Source: an uncultured Clostridia bacterium (GTDB lineage: Bacteria > Bacillota > Clostridia > Oscillospirales > Acutalibacteraceae). Taken from it: a DNA stretch of 64,000 nucleotides. This document shows positions 48,813-58,666 of this stretch, one piece after another. The notes under the pieces were generated by a model. That model was not told the DNA's origin. It searched no databases and worked only from the letters and a program-made list of their open reading frames with translations. A program made the position numbers and the translations under genes. The stretch covers positions 1 through 64,000 of the forward strand of contig CAMJMQ010000011.1 of assembly GCA_946407065.1 (NCBI GenBank), given 5' to 3'. How positions within the stretch are numbered: position 1 is the first letter of the stretch; each line of letters begins with the position of its first letter.

Positions 48813-48856
48813 ACAAGTTCTTGTGAGCCGTATACCGCCCACCACAATATATTGTG
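48813..48856 (-). promoter_or_regulatory. tandem NrdR-box-like palindromes upstream of nrdD
   Basis: CACAATATATTGTG (48843-48856) and ACAAGTTCTTGT (48813-48824), centres 31 bp apart; the second overlaps TATAAT. Confidence 0.65.
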
Positions 48857-49381
48857 TTCAGTTTCATTCTTGTAACAATCGGTAAAATTCGTGTCATGGT
48901 TAATTTGATTTAAGAAAAATGGAAGAAGGAATGGACGTTATGCAGTTGACGAATGATAATAGCGATGTAAAAGTGGAAGATGAACGCAGTGTAGGGGAGG
49001 GGCGTGTGTACTTAAAACTGAAGATTGAAGACTGAAGAGTGAATAATGATTATTGTGTGGAAGAGTTTCAGCATATTTGTAGGGGAGGGGCTTGCTCCTC
49101 CCGAAACGTTTGTGAAGATGATATTCATATGCGGAGCAAATCGATTTTTCCGTAGGGATGTTCCTCAGCCGGAGACGGCACCCCTCTGTCGCTTGCGACA
49201 CCTCCCCTTAGGGGAGATCACATTGGTCATCCGCAGAATGCCGGGCGTTTCTGTTATCGAAAGCCATAGATAGGAAATCTATGCTTCTACCAAGCGGATG
49301 GTCAATGACCATCCCTACGGAAGCATACATTCCCTTAACGAACATTGCATTTTAAACAAACGCTCTGCTGCGGGAGCAGCA

Positions 49382-49473
49382 CAGTGGCGCTTAGCCAATC
49401 ACAGGCTTTGCCTGTTCTTGGAGCGCTGTTGCATGGGAGTTGTAAACCAAATCAAAGATTTGGACAACTCCTC
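49382..49473 (+). repeat. copy 4 of ~95-nt structured repeat
   Basis: CAGTGGCGCTTAGCCAATCACAGGCTTTGCCTGTTCTTGGAGCGCTGTTGCATGGGAGTTGTAAACCAAATCAAAGATTTGGACAACTCCTC. Confidence 0.85.
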
Positions 49474-49566
49474 AAAGCCGCTCCCCTGCAAATAATACCG
49501 CGAACAACATGAATAATCCGCCCCCGAGTGGGAGCGGATCATGCGCTTGATTTGTTGTCATATAAG

Positions 49567-50022
49567 TCAGCGGGTTATTCCGTTATGTTGTCCCCATGTT
49601 AATATCGTGTAGATTAAAATGGTTAGGAGCAGAATAAAATATACCGCGATGATCACAGTGGCAACGATCGAGATGATCAATCCCGCTTTGCCGATACCGT
49701 TTCCCATGCGCATAGCTTTGCGGGATTTTGCGCCGAGTACAATGCCGATTATCCCTATCACAAGAGCAAATGGAAGTACCAGACACATAAAAAGCATAAA
49801 TTCGAGTACGGTGCCGAAGATGTAATCGAATAATCCCGAAAAAGGTAAATAGAGTAAAATCTGACCGAAGGTGAGAAAGAACAGCAGGATGATTCCGATT
49901 ATCAAGGAGGCGAGCCCTTTCTTTTTTGCGCTTTCCTGCATGCTTGACGGAAGGGTATTGTTGTGGGTAGTGATCTCAGAATCGTTGTTGGGAAGATTGG
50001 AATTTGGACTGTAGGTACTCAT
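49567..50022 (-). CDS. small multi-TM protein (DUF4190-like)
   Basis: KKKGLASLIIGIILLFFLTFGQ...FALVIGIIGIVLGAKSRKAMRMGNGIGKAGLIISIVATVI. Confidence 0.75.
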   Translation of the reverse strand: MSTYSPNSNLPNNDSEITTHNNTLPSSMQESAKKKGLASLIIGIILLFFLTFGQILLYLPFSGLFDYIFGTVLEFMLFMCLVLPFALVIGIIGIVLGAKSRKAMRMGNGIGKAGLIISIVATVIIAVYFILLLTILIYTILTWGQHNGITR

Positions 50023-50187
50023 TATGCCACCTCCGATAACGATAATTATATTATATAACAACCTTTGAGCGTAAACAACAATAGCAGTATACAAAATGTC
50101 GCCGTGTAAGCGCGGGAGCGGAAAAGATCGGAGCATCAAAACTGTCGATGCTTAAAAAGAGTTGTCCTTTATCCGGTGTCAGAACGG

Positions 50188-50739
50188 CTAATTCAGAAAC
50201 CACGCGAATCCTGTCATCACCGATATAGAGGCAATTACTTGCATGATCGCAATGACGATTACGGTGATGATCGAGAGGATGAGTCCGACCCTTGCGAACG
50301 AATTGCCTGCTTTGAGTCGATTGAGGGATTTTACCCCTAAGATGATGCCGGGGATACTCAGCGCTACTGCAATGATAAGCCCCAGATATGCCAAGCCTTC
50401 AAGCATATCTAAATACGTGTAGATTTTTGTTTCTGAAATAATGAGCGCAGTAAGCATACAGATCAGTGAGATCAAACCGAGGATGAATGATATCCGTCCC
50501 TTTTTCTTAGCGCTTTGTACCGCGGGATTGAAATCAATGTTCGGCGGCATGCTGGCAGGGGTGGTCGGGTAAGGCTGTGTGACGCCGTTCACAGGTGATA
50601 GTGTGGGTGGAACAGCTGTTGACTGAACAGGGGGATCAACAGGATGATGATGAGCCTGTTGAGAGGACTTTTGATAGGGGTTGAGATGGGAGATATCTTC
50701 CTGTGTTTGGGAGAGGGGATGGGATTTGTTCTGTTCCAT
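50188..50739 (-). CDS. small multi-TM protein (DUF4190-like), paralog of the neighbour
   Basis: AKKKGRISFILGLISLI...IPGIILGVKSLNRLKAGNSFARVGLILSIITVIVIAI. Confidence 0.75.
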   Translation of the reverse strand: MEQNKSHPLSQTQEDISHLNPYQKSSQQAHHHPVDPPVQSTAVPPTLSPVNGVTQPYPTTPASMPPNIDFNPAVQSAKKKGRISFILGLISLICMLTALIISETKIYTYLDMLEGLAYLGLIIAVALSIPGIILGVKSLNRLKAGNSFARVGLILSIITVIVIAIMQVIASISVMTGFAWFLN

Positions 50740-50807
50740 AGGGCACCTCCGATATTGTTGATGATATTGTATCACGTTCTTTGACTTTTATCAATATCAG
50801 TAAAACA

Positions 50808-50835
50808 AATCCGCCCCCGAAAACGGGAGCGGATT
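50808..50835. terminator. hairpin, possible terminator
   Basis: AATCCGCCCCCG-AAAA-CGGGAGCGGATT. Confidence 0.5.
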
Positions 50836-50940
50836 AGTGTTTGTATTCGGTTGAGATTGTCACTTGATGGCATTTATCAATCAGGTGCAGACGGAGTCCG
50901 CCATCGACCGTTAACCGTTAACTATTAACCGTTAACCGAT

Positions 50941-52485
50941 TCAGATCTCGACAGTATTGACCTTATCGAATTCTTCCTCGATCTCTGCGGAAGGCTTCTT
51001 GGTGATCAGGGTCACGATGACCGCGACGACCAGCGCCAGCGCAAAGCCGAGTACCAGAGAATACAGACCGGTGATGTCCTTGAGCAGCGCGCCGCCGAAG
51101 GGGATGTAGTCCCAGATGACAACGGTCGCAAAGCCCGTGACCATACCTGCCACAGCGCCCGGAAGGTTAAAGCGCTTCCAGAACAGGGAGAGCAGGATGA
51201 TCGGACCAAAGGCAGCGCCGAAGCCTGCCCACGCGTCGGATACCAGACCCATGACTGAGGAGTTGGGATCGAGCGCGATGAGGAAGGCGATGACTGCGAC
51301 AACGATGACAGCGATTCTGCCGACGTTCAGCGCGCTCTTCTCGGAGGCGTCCTTCTTGATAACGCCCTTGTACATATCCTCGGATACGGCGGAAGCGGTG
51401 ACCAGCAGCTGGCTGTCAGCGGTGGACATGATGGCGGCTAAGATACCGCACAGGAATACGCCGCCGATAAAGACGAGGATCACGTTGCCGTCAAAGATCT
51501 GCTGGATCGTCTTGATGAAGACGACCTCGGATTTGCCGGAAGCGACAAGATCCTCATTGAGGAAGCCTCTGGCAACCAGACCGAGGAACGACGCCGCGCC
51601 CAGTGAGAGGATGACCCAAACGATGGCAATGATGCGGCTCTTCTTGACTTCCTTATCGCTCTTGATCGCCATGAAGCGAACAAGGATATGCGGCATACCG
51701 AAGTAGCCCAGCGCCCAACCGAGGTTGGAGATGATGGAAATAAAGGTGATCGGCTTGCCTTCGCCGTCCTTCATCAGGCTCAAGAAGCCTTGAGGATCGG
51801 CAACGCCTTTGTTAGCGAGCGCGCCGGGGAGATCGCCGCTGATACCGATATACGCAATGATCGGAACAGCGAGGATCGCGACCAGCATCAGCAACCCTTG
51901 GATAAAATCGGTGTAGCATACCGCCTTAAAGCCGCCGAGCAGGGTGTAGACGAGGATGACGACAGCCGCGATGATTAGACCGATCATGTAAGCGGTGTGG
52001 TCGTCGGCGCCTGAGCCGAATACGTTCGCGAAGAGCTTTGCGCCCGAAGCGAACGCCGAAGCGGTGTAGACCGCAAAGAACACGATGACGATGATGGATG
52101 AGACGATCTTGAGCACGCCCTTCTTGTCGTGGAAGCGGTTCTCAAAGAAGCTCGGGATGGTCAGCGAGTTGTTCGCAACGATGGTGTACTTACGCAGTCT
52201 GCGGGCGACGAGGAACCAGTTGAGGATGGTACCGATCAAAAGACCGATCGCGATCCAGACCTCGCCCGTACCGGCAACATAAATCGCACCCGGCAGACCC
52301 ATCAGCAGCCAGCCACTCATATCGGAAGCCTGCGCTGAGAGCGCCGCCGTCCATGAGCCGAGTCCTCGGCCGCCGAGGAAGTAGTCCTCGTTATTGCTCT
52401 GCTTGCTGTTCAAGGCGCCGATGAGGATCATCAAGCCCATGTAAACAACAAACGCAACGAGGATGATAATGGTGTTTGTTGACAT
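50941..52485 (-). CDS. putP: sodium/proline symporter family protein
   Basis: GRGLGSWTAALSAQASDMSGWLLMGLPGA; ILAAIMSTADSQLLVTASAVSEDMY. Confidence 0.93.
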   Translation of the reverse strand: MSTNTIIILVAFVVYMGLMILIGALNSKQSNNEDYFLGGRGLGSWTAALSAQASDMSGWLLMGLPGAIYVAGTGEVWIAIGLLIGTILNWFLVARRLRKYTIVANNSLTIPSFFENRFHDKKGVLKIVSSIIVIVFFAVYTASAFASGAKLFANVFGSGADDHTAYMIGLIIAAVVILVYTLLGGFKAVCYTDFIQGLLMLVAILAVPIIAYIGISGDLPGALANKGVADPQGFLSLMKDGEGKPITFISIISNLGWALGYFGMPHILVRFMAIKSDKEVKKSRIIAIVWVILSLGAASFLGLVARGFLNEDLVASGKSEVVFIKTIQQIFDGNVILVFIGGVFLCGILAAIMSTADSQLLVTASAVSEDMYKGVIKKDASEKSALNVGRIAVIVVAVIAFLIALDPNSSVMGLVSDAWAGFGAAFGPIILLSLFWKRFNLPGAVAGMVTGFATVVIWDYIPFGGALLKDITGLYSLVLGFALALVVAVIVTLITKKPSAEIEEEFDKVNTVEI

Positions 52486-52668
52486 TCTATTCCCTCCAGT
52501 TTTGTAGGGGAGGTGCGTATTCCATCAATATAAATAGTATGATGGTTTCCTCCCGAATATCAGTTGTATGTTACAACACCAATATATCTTAGCACATTAA
52601 AATGTGAAAATCAATATAGAATAATGTATAGACTAAACAGAATACTTAATTAGCCTACTAATAGAAAA

Positions 52669-52712
52669 AGCCTGTTATTTAGCTGAATATGTAATAGACT
52701 AAATAACAGACT
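52669..52712. promoter_or_regulatory. inverted repeat in the tetR-putP intergenic region
   Basis: AGCCTGTTATTTAG-N16-CTAAATAACAGACT; further TTTAGTCT repeats on minus strand. Confidence 0.5.
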
Positions 52713-52734
52713 AAATCAATGACGAAAAAAGTTT

Positions 52735-53316
52735 TTAGGCGCGAATTGCGCTGAGCATCAACGGCATCACGCTGCCCGCGTATTCCGCTAAGGAGTACTC
52801 GCCTCCGTGCAGACACCAGTCGTATAACAGCGCTCTTTCGGCGATCGCGTACAGGCGCACGATCTCAGCGGAGGACTTTTGCTGTGTGATCTCGCCGCGC
52901 TCCTGTCCTTGTACGGTCAGCTTCTTGAGCAGGCGGTAATACAGGCGGTTTCGGTCGAGCAGCTCCTTCTGTCCGCGCTTGTTCAGCTGTTGGGCGTACA
53001 GGCGCGAGAGCAGCTCAATATCGATGTTGTTCTCGATCATCATGCACAGCTCGCGGGTAAGGAACAGCATATTGTCGACGGCGTTTTTGCTGTCATCAAG
53101 TTGTTTTTCAAGCTCCGCGTATTTCTCGTCAAAGAGATAGGCGAGGGAACCGATCAGACTGTCCTTGCTCTCAAAGTAGTGGTAGAACGAGCCTTTTGAG
53201 GTGCCCGACAGGCGTATGATCTCGTCCACGGTGGTATTGTCAAAGCCCTGCTCGTAGAAGAGCTGCCATGCCGCCGAGACGATCTTGCTCTTGGTTTGAT
53301 TGTTGGATTTTCTCAT
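52735..53316 (-). CDS. TetR/AcrR family regulator
   Basis: IVSAAWQLFYEQGFDNTTVDEIIRLSGTSKGSFYHYFESKDSLIGSL. Confidence 0.93.
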   Translation of the reverse strand: MRKSNNQTKSKIVSAAWQLFYEQGFDNTTVDEIIRLSGTSKGSFYHYFESKDSLIGSLAYLFDEKYAELEKQLDDSKNAVDNMLFLTRELCMMIENNIDIELLSRLYAQQLNKRGQKELLDRNRLYYRLLKKLTVQGQERGEITQQKSSAEIVRLYAIAERALLYDWCLHGGEYSLAEYAGSVMPLMLSAIRA

Positions 53317-53339
53317 GGGGTCACGACCTTTTTCGGATT

Positions 53340-53385
53340 GTCATTGCGAGGATGAACATGTATTCATCCGTGGCAATCTCAACCA
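53340..53385 (+). repeat. GTCATTGCGAG...GTGGCAATCTCAACC repeat
   Basis: GTCATTGCGAGGATGAACATGTATTCATCCGTGGCAATCTCAACC. Confidence 0.8.
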
Positions 53386-53532
53386 ATCAGTGATATGATT
53401 CTGCACTCTATTCTATACTCGGGTCTATATCTTGTCAAGCAGATGGATCGCACTATTTTTCTCCTATATATTGTAAATAATCATTATTTGTATTATAATA
53501 ACGATATATATGCTTCTGAGGGAGTGACATTT

Positions 53533-54741
53533 TTGGAAGACAATCTGATATTTACCCGCCGACTGTGGGCGGAGATCAATATGAATGCGATCCGGGAAAA
53601 CTATGAGGCGATTCGCGGCGCAATCGGCGAGGGCGTCAAGCTCTGCTGTGTCGTCAAGGCGGATGGCTACGGTCACGGCGCTGTGGAGATCTGCAAGCTC
53701 TACCATGAGCTGGGGGTCGATTTCCTCGCGGTGTCCAATCTGGATGAGGCGCTGGAGTTGCGCAGAGCTGAGATTAATGAACCGATCCTCATCCTCGGCT
53801 ATACGCCCACGAACCGCTGTCGTGATCTGAGCCGACAGAATATCTCGCAGGCGGTGTACAGCCTCGACTACGCGAAGGAGCTGTCGCATTGGTGTGAGGA
53901 GTTCAGTGTAGAAGTCAAAACGCACATCAAGCTCGATACCGGTATGAGCCGTATCGGCTTTATGTGTCAGGAATTCCCGAGAGATAATGATTCTATAAAA
54001 GAAATAAAAGAAGCGTGCAGCCTGCCGCATATCATCCCCGAGGGCGTGTTTACGCATTTTGCGGTTGCGGATGACGGCGATCGCGGTGAAGCGTATACGA
54101 CAAAGCAGTATGAGAACTTCATCCACACGGTGGACGAGCTCGAGAAGCAAGGGATCCGTTTTGCCATCCGACACTGCTCCAACTCCGGCGCGATCATGGA
54201 TTATCCGTCCATGCGCCTCGATATGGTCAGGGCGGGAATTGTACTGTACGGCTATGCCCCCTCGGACAGTATGCGTCATCAACTCAATCTCAAGCCCGCG
54301 ATGCGGCTCAAGACCCTGATCTCGCATGTCAAGACCGTCAAGGCGGGTACCACCGTCAGCTACGGACGTACCTTTACCGCTGAGCATGATATGCGCATCG
54401 CTACTGTGCCGGTCGGATATGCCGACGGCTACATACGCGCTTATGCCGAGAAGGGGTATATGTTCGTATGGGACAAGACCAAGAAGTTCGGCAAAAACTG
54501 CCCGATCATCGGGCGCATCTGTATGGATCAGACCATGCTGGATGTCACCGATTTCCCCGAGGCGGAGGTCGGCAACGTGGTCGTCGTGTTCGGCAACGGC
54601 AAGGACGGCGAGCCGACGGCGGAGGATATCGCGAGCTGGGGCAATACCATAAGCTATGAGGTACTCTGCGCGGTATCAAAACGCGTGCCCAGATTGTACA
54701 GAACGAACTGGATCACGGGAAATGTGGTGTACAAATTGTAG
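53533..54741 (+). CDS. alr: alanine racemase
   Basis: CCVVKADGYGHGAVE PLP-lysine motif; TTG start after GAGGGAG. Confidence 0.95.
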   Translation: MEDNLIFTRRLWAEINMNAIRENYEAIRGAIGEGVKLCCVVKADGYGHGAVEICKLYHELGVDFLAVSNLDEALELRRAEINEPILILGYTPTNRCRDLSRQNISQAVYSLDYAKELSHWCEEFSVEVKTHIKLDTGMSRIGFMCQEFPRDNDSIKEIKEACSLPHIIPEGVFTHFAVADDGDRGEAYTTKQYENFIHTVDELEKQGIRFAIRHCSNSGAIMDYPSMRLDMVRAGIVLYGYAPSDSMRHQLNLKPAMRLKTLISHVKTVKAGTTVSYGRTFTAEHDMRIATVPVGYADGYIRAYAEKGYMFVWDKTKKFGKNCPIIGRICMDQTMLDVTDFPEAEVGNVVVVFGNGKDGEPTAEDIASWGNTISYEVLCAVSKRVPRLYRTNWITGNVVYKL

Positions 54742-54864
54742 GGGAGGGGCTTGCTCCTCCCGTGTCACCATCGGTGACATTTTCGAAGTAAAGGATAATA
54801 GATCATTTCATAAATAATAATAAATAAAGCGTTTCGGCGGGAGTAAACCCCCGCCCTACAAAAT
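54739..54864. repeat. MITE-like element between alr and polA
   Basis: TTGTAGGGGAGGGGCTTGCTCCTCCCG...CGGCGGGAGTAAACCCCCGCCCTACAA. Confidence 0.75.
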
Positions 54865-54876
54865 GATGGTGAATAT

Positions 54877-57546
54877 ATGAAACTATTAGTAGTAGATGGA
54901 AACAGTATATTGAACCGCGCGTTCTACGGCATCAAGCCGCTGACCACCAAGGACGGTCAGTTTACCAACGCGATCTATGGCTTTTTGACCATGTTCGAGC
55001 GCATGAAATCGGACGTCAAGCCCGACGCGGTGGCGATCGCCTTTGATTTAAAGGCAAAGACCTTCCGCCACAAGGCGTATGATCTGTATAAGGCGAACCG
55101 CAAGGGCATGCCTGAGGAGCTGCATATGCAGATGGCGCCGCTCAAGGAGCTCTTGACCGATCTGGGCTATCAGCTCGTCACCTGTGAGGGATATGAGGCG
55201 GATGATATCCTCGGTACACTCTCCAAAACATGTGCCGACACCGGTAACACTTGTGTGATCGCGACGGGTGACCGCGACAGCCTGCAGCTCGTGAACGACA
55301 GCGTTTCTGTGCGCCTTAGCAAGAATCTCAACGGAACGATGCTCTATACGCCCGACGTCGTCAAAGAGGAATACGGCGTGGAGCCGAAGAAACTGATCGA
55401 GATCAAGGCGATCCAAGGGGACAGCTCCGATAATATCCCCGGTGTGGCGGGTATCGGCCCGAAGGGCGCGACCGAGCTGATCCAAAAGTACGGTGACATC
55501 GACTATATCTATGACCACCTCGACGAGCTGGATATCAAGCCCGGCATGAGGGCGAAGCTCGAGCAATCAAAGGATAACTGTTTTATGAGCCGTATGCTGG
55601 GCGAGATATGCCTGACCGCTCCGATTGACACCGAGCTTGACCACTATTTGGTCGGCGAGGGTGATAAGGCTGCCGCCGCACGCTTGATGGCACGGCTCGA
55701 GCTGTTCTCTCTGATCAAAAAGTATGACTTGGAGCTTTCGGAGGACAAGGTCGTCGAGCAGGACGGACAGCGGACATTCAAGCTTGCTGAAGCAGACAGC
55801 GAAACGATCGATAAAATTCTTTCAGAGAATAAAGAAATCTATATTCAAATTTCTTTTGGGGAAAATAATAAAAATGGTCATCGCGAGGGCGAAAGCCCGT
55901 CGCAATCTCAACCGAATACAGATAGCCCCTCTTTGTCGGATTCCCACGGGGATAAATCCACTCGGAACGACAGCGGACTGCAACCAACACGCGCTTATAT
56001 TTCCACAGAAGAAATATTATATCGAATTAATTCTAAAAAAGAAATAAAAAGAATCCTGAGCAGCGGGAATAAGCTCTATACAGACACCAGCAAGCCGATT
56101 TTCGCTTACTGTGACCGTGAGGGGATCGAAGTGAATATCGCCTTTGATACCTCGCTTGCCGCCTATTTGCTCAGCCCCTCGTCGTCGAGCTATGAGCCCG
56201 AACGCCTTTGCGCCGAGTACAGTATCCCTGTCGCGGCGGCTGAGAACGGGGAAGAGGGCTTAGGCTTTATTCACGCGCTCCCCGCATTGTGCAAGCGCCT
56301 TGCCGATGATATCCACGAGATCGCCAACGATCATTTGCTCTATGAGATCGAGATTCCGCTTGCACGCGTGCTGGCGCGGATGGAGAATCTCGGCTTTATG
56401 GTCGACGTTGAGGCGATCCGCCGTTATGGGGAACAGCTCAGCGTTGAGGTAGATGAGCTGCAGGCGTCCATCTATGAGGATGTGGGCTACGAGTTCAACA
56501 TCAATTCCCCAAAGCAGCTTGCCAAGGCGCTGTTTGAGGATCTGAACCTGCCGCCGAAGAAAAAGACGAAGAGCGGCTATTCGACGAATGCCGAGGTGCT
56601 CGAGAGCCTCTTGCCCCTGCATCCGGTAATCGCGAAAATATTGGAATACCGCACGGTCGCCAAGCTCAAATCCACCTACTGCGATTCGCTGATCGACAAG
56701 GTCGCCGACGACGGACGCATCCATTCGTCCTTTAACCAGACCGAGACCCGAACAGGGCGTATCAGCTCTACCGAGCCGAACTTGCAGAACATCCCTGTGC
56801 GTACCGAACGCGGTCGGGAGTTCCGCCGCTTCTTCAAGGCGAAGGACGGCTGTGTGCTGGTTGACGCGGACTATTCGCAGATTGAACTGCGTGTGCTCGC
56901 GCATATGGCGGGCGATGCTACCATGCGCAAGGCGTTCACCGATAATATTGACATCCACACCGTCACCGCGTCCGAGGTGTTCGGCGTGCCGATCGATCAG
57001 GTCACGCCGCTGATGCGTTCACGTGCCAAGGCGGTCAACTTCGGTATCGTCTACGGTATCGGCGCGTTCTCGCTGTCAAAGGATATCGGCGTTACCGTGC
57101 GTGAGGCACAGAAATATATCGACAATTATCTGGCGCGGTTTTCCGCGATCGACAGCTATATGAAGAAAACCATCGAGCAGGCAAAGGCGGACGGTTATGT
57201 GTCTACCCTCGAGGGCAGACGACGTTATTTGCCCGAGCTTGCGGCGTCCAATTTCAACACCCGCTCCTTCGGCGAGCGTGTCGCGCGTAACGCACCTATC
57301 CAAGGTACCGCCGCCGATATCATTAAGATCGCGATGGTGAGGGTGGATGAACGCTTAAAGCGAGAGGGCTTAGAGGCGCGCCTGATTTTGCAGGTGCACG
57401 ATGAATTGATTGTGGAAGCGCCTGCTTTTGAGAGCATGCAGGTCGCGATGCTCCTGCAGGAAGAGATGGAGAACGCGGTCAGCCTGACCGTTCCCCTCAC
57501 CGCCGAAGCCTCCATGGGCGAGACATGGTATGAGGCGAAAGGCTGA
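54877..57546 (+). CDS. polA: DNA polymerase I
   Basis: 5' nuclease domain (LLVVDGNSILNRAFYGI, GDSSDNIPGVAGIGPKGA), polymerase motifs DYSQIELRVLAHMAGD, RAKAVNFGIVYGIGAFSL, QVHDELI. Confidence 0.97.
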   Translation: MKLLVVDGNSILNRAFYGIKPLTTKDGQFTNAIYGFLTMFERMKSDVKPDAVAIAFDLKAKTFRHKAYDLYKANRKGMPEELHMQMAPLKELLTDLGYQLVTCEGYEADDILGTLSKTCADTGNTCVIATGDRDSLQLVNDSVSVRLSKNLNGTMLYTPDVVKEEYGVEPKKLIEIKAIQGDSSDNIPGVAGIGPKGATELIQKYGDIDYIYDHLDELDIKPGMRAKLEQSKDNCFMSRMLGEICLTAPIDTELDHYLVGEGDKAAAARLMARLELFSLIKKYDLELSEDKVVEQDGQRTFKLAEADSETIDKILSENKEIYIQISFGENNKNGHREGESPSQSQPNTDSPSLSDSHGDKSTRNDSGLQPTRAYISTEEILYRINSKKEIKRILSSGNKLYTDTSKPIFAYCDREGIEVNIAFDTSLAAYLLSPSSSSYEPERLCAEYSIPVAAAENGEEGLGFIHALPALCKRLADDIHEIANDHLLYEIEIPLARVLARMENLGFMVDVEAIRRYGEQLSVEVDELQASIYEDVGYEFNINSPKQLAKALFEDLNLPPKKKTKSGYSTNAEVLESLLPLHPVIAKILEYRTVAKLKSTYCDSLIDKVADDGRIHSSFNQTETRTGRISSTEPNLQNIPVRTERGREFRRFFKAKDGCVLVDADYSQIELRVLAHMAGDATMRKAFTDNIDIHTVTASEVFGVPIDQVTPLMRSRAKAVNFGIVYGIGAFSLSKDIGVTVREAQKYIDNYLARFSAIDSYMKKTIEQAKADGYVSTLEGRRRYLPELAASNFNTRSFGERVARNAPIQGTAADIIKIAMVRVDERLKREGLEARLILQVHDELIVEAPAFESMQVAMLLQEEMENAVSLTVPLTAEASMGETWYEAKG
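55877..55913 (+). repeat. GTCATTGCGAG-family repeat unit embedded in frame in polA
   Basis: GTCATCGCGAGGGCGAAAGCCCGTCGCAATCTCAACC, encoding part of NGHREGESPSQSQPN. Confidence 0.8.
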
Positions 57547-57654
57547 GCGCTTTCGCTAAATGAATACTGAATACTGAAAATTGAAGAATGAATAATGAAG
57601 GGCGGGCGGATACGCGTATCCTGTCCGCACCCGATTTGTTAATGTGGTGATATT

Positions 57655-58110
57655 ATGAAAAAACTATTATTTGTATGTACCGGCAACACCTGCCGCAGTC
57701 CGATGGCAGAGGTGATTTTTAATTCTCTTGCAGAACAAAAAGGCTTGGACTGGCGTGCCGAAAGCGCCGGCGTTGCCGCTGTTGCGGAGCGCCCTGCGTC
57801 CCAAAACGCGATCCAGGCGGTCGCGGAGATCGGGCTCGATCTGAATATGCACCGCACACGCTTTTTGCCCGGGATCGATCTGAACGAATATTCGCTCTTT
57901 GTCGGACTCGGCGAGGAGCACGCGGACATCCTGCGTTCCATCGGTATCCCCGCCAATATGGTGCGCGTGCTGCATCGTGCGCCGAATGTGGATGATATCT
58001 ATGATCTGAGGATGGACATCGTCGACCCCTACGGCGGTGATCTGAATGCCTATCGCCAATGCCGTGATGATATCGTCGGCGCGGTCAAGGTATTGATGAC
58101 CACCTTATGA
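57655..58110 (+). CDS. low-molecular-weight protein tyrosine/arginine phosphatase
   Basis: LLFVCTGNTCRSPMAE; DIVDPYGGDLNAYRQCRDDI. Confidence 0.93.
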   Translation: MKKLLFVCTGNTCRSPMAEVIFNSLAEQKGLDWRAESAGVAAVAERPASQNAIQAVAEIGLDLNMHRTRFLPGIDLNEYSLFVGLGEEHADILRSIGIPANMVRVLHRAPNVDDIYDLRMDIVDPYGGDLNAYRQCRDDIVGAVKVLMTTL

Positions 58111-58562
58111 TGATCAAAGAAATGTTGCCAGCGCATGTAAAGCAAGTGAAGGTGCTATTGGATACTTGTTTCGGCGAGAGTGCATGGACGATGGATGCGC
58201 TGTGCTCGCAATTAGAAAAGCTGGATTCACGCTGTACGGTAGCGATAGAGGATGATACTGTCATCGGTTTCCTCGCCTTTGAGCAGGTGGTGGATGAGGG
58301 CAGTATCGTCGAGGTCGCCGTGCATCCCGACTGTCGCAGGAGAGGGATCGCGAGCAGTTTGATCACATCCGCGATCAACAGCGCCGATGGACTGCATTCG
58401 GTTTTTTTAGAGGTGCGGGAGAGTAATACGCCCGCGATCAAGCTGTATGAAAGCCTCGGTTTTGAGCGGATCGCGGTGCGCAAGGGATATTATGACCGTC
58501 CCAAAGAGGATGCGGTGATCATGAATCTTTCTTTTAGCGTATGTAATGAGCCGAATCTTTGA
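58107..58562 (+). CDS. rimI: ribosomal-protein-alanine N-acetyltransferase (RimI-like GNAT)
   Basis: VEVAVHPDCRRRGIASSLI, LEVRESNTPAIKLYESLGFERIAVRKGYY; adjacent to tsaD. Confidence 0.88.
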   Translation: MMIKEMLPAHVKQVKVLLDTCFGESAWTMDALCSQLEKLDSRCTVAIEDDTVIGFLAFEQVVDEGSIVEVAVHPDCRRRGIASSLITSAINSADGLHSVFLEVRESNTPAIKLYESLGFERIAVRKGYYDRPKEDAVIMNLSFSVCNEPNL

Positions 58563-58574
58563 TGAAGCGGATCG

Positions 58575-58646
58575 GTTGTCCCCTCATCCGACCTTTTCGG
58601 CTCCTATGAGCCGAAAAGCCCACCTTCCCCCCGAGGGGAAGGCTTT
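58575..58646. repeat. copy related to the 33782-34005 MITE (right end)
   Basis: GTTGTCCCCTCATCCG...CACCTTCCCCCCGAGGGGAAGGCTTTTC. Confidence 0.75.
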
Positions 58647-58666
58647 TCTGAATCCTGAAAGGTAGA

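Noticed and set aside
48931-49035. Short ORF MDVMQLTNDNSDVKVEDERSVGEG... running into a repeat
   Set aside because: Only 34 codons with its tail supplied by repeat sequence; possibly a gene remnant but not supportable.
53464-54387. 307-aa ORF opposite alr
   Set aside because: Antisense shadow of alanine racemase.
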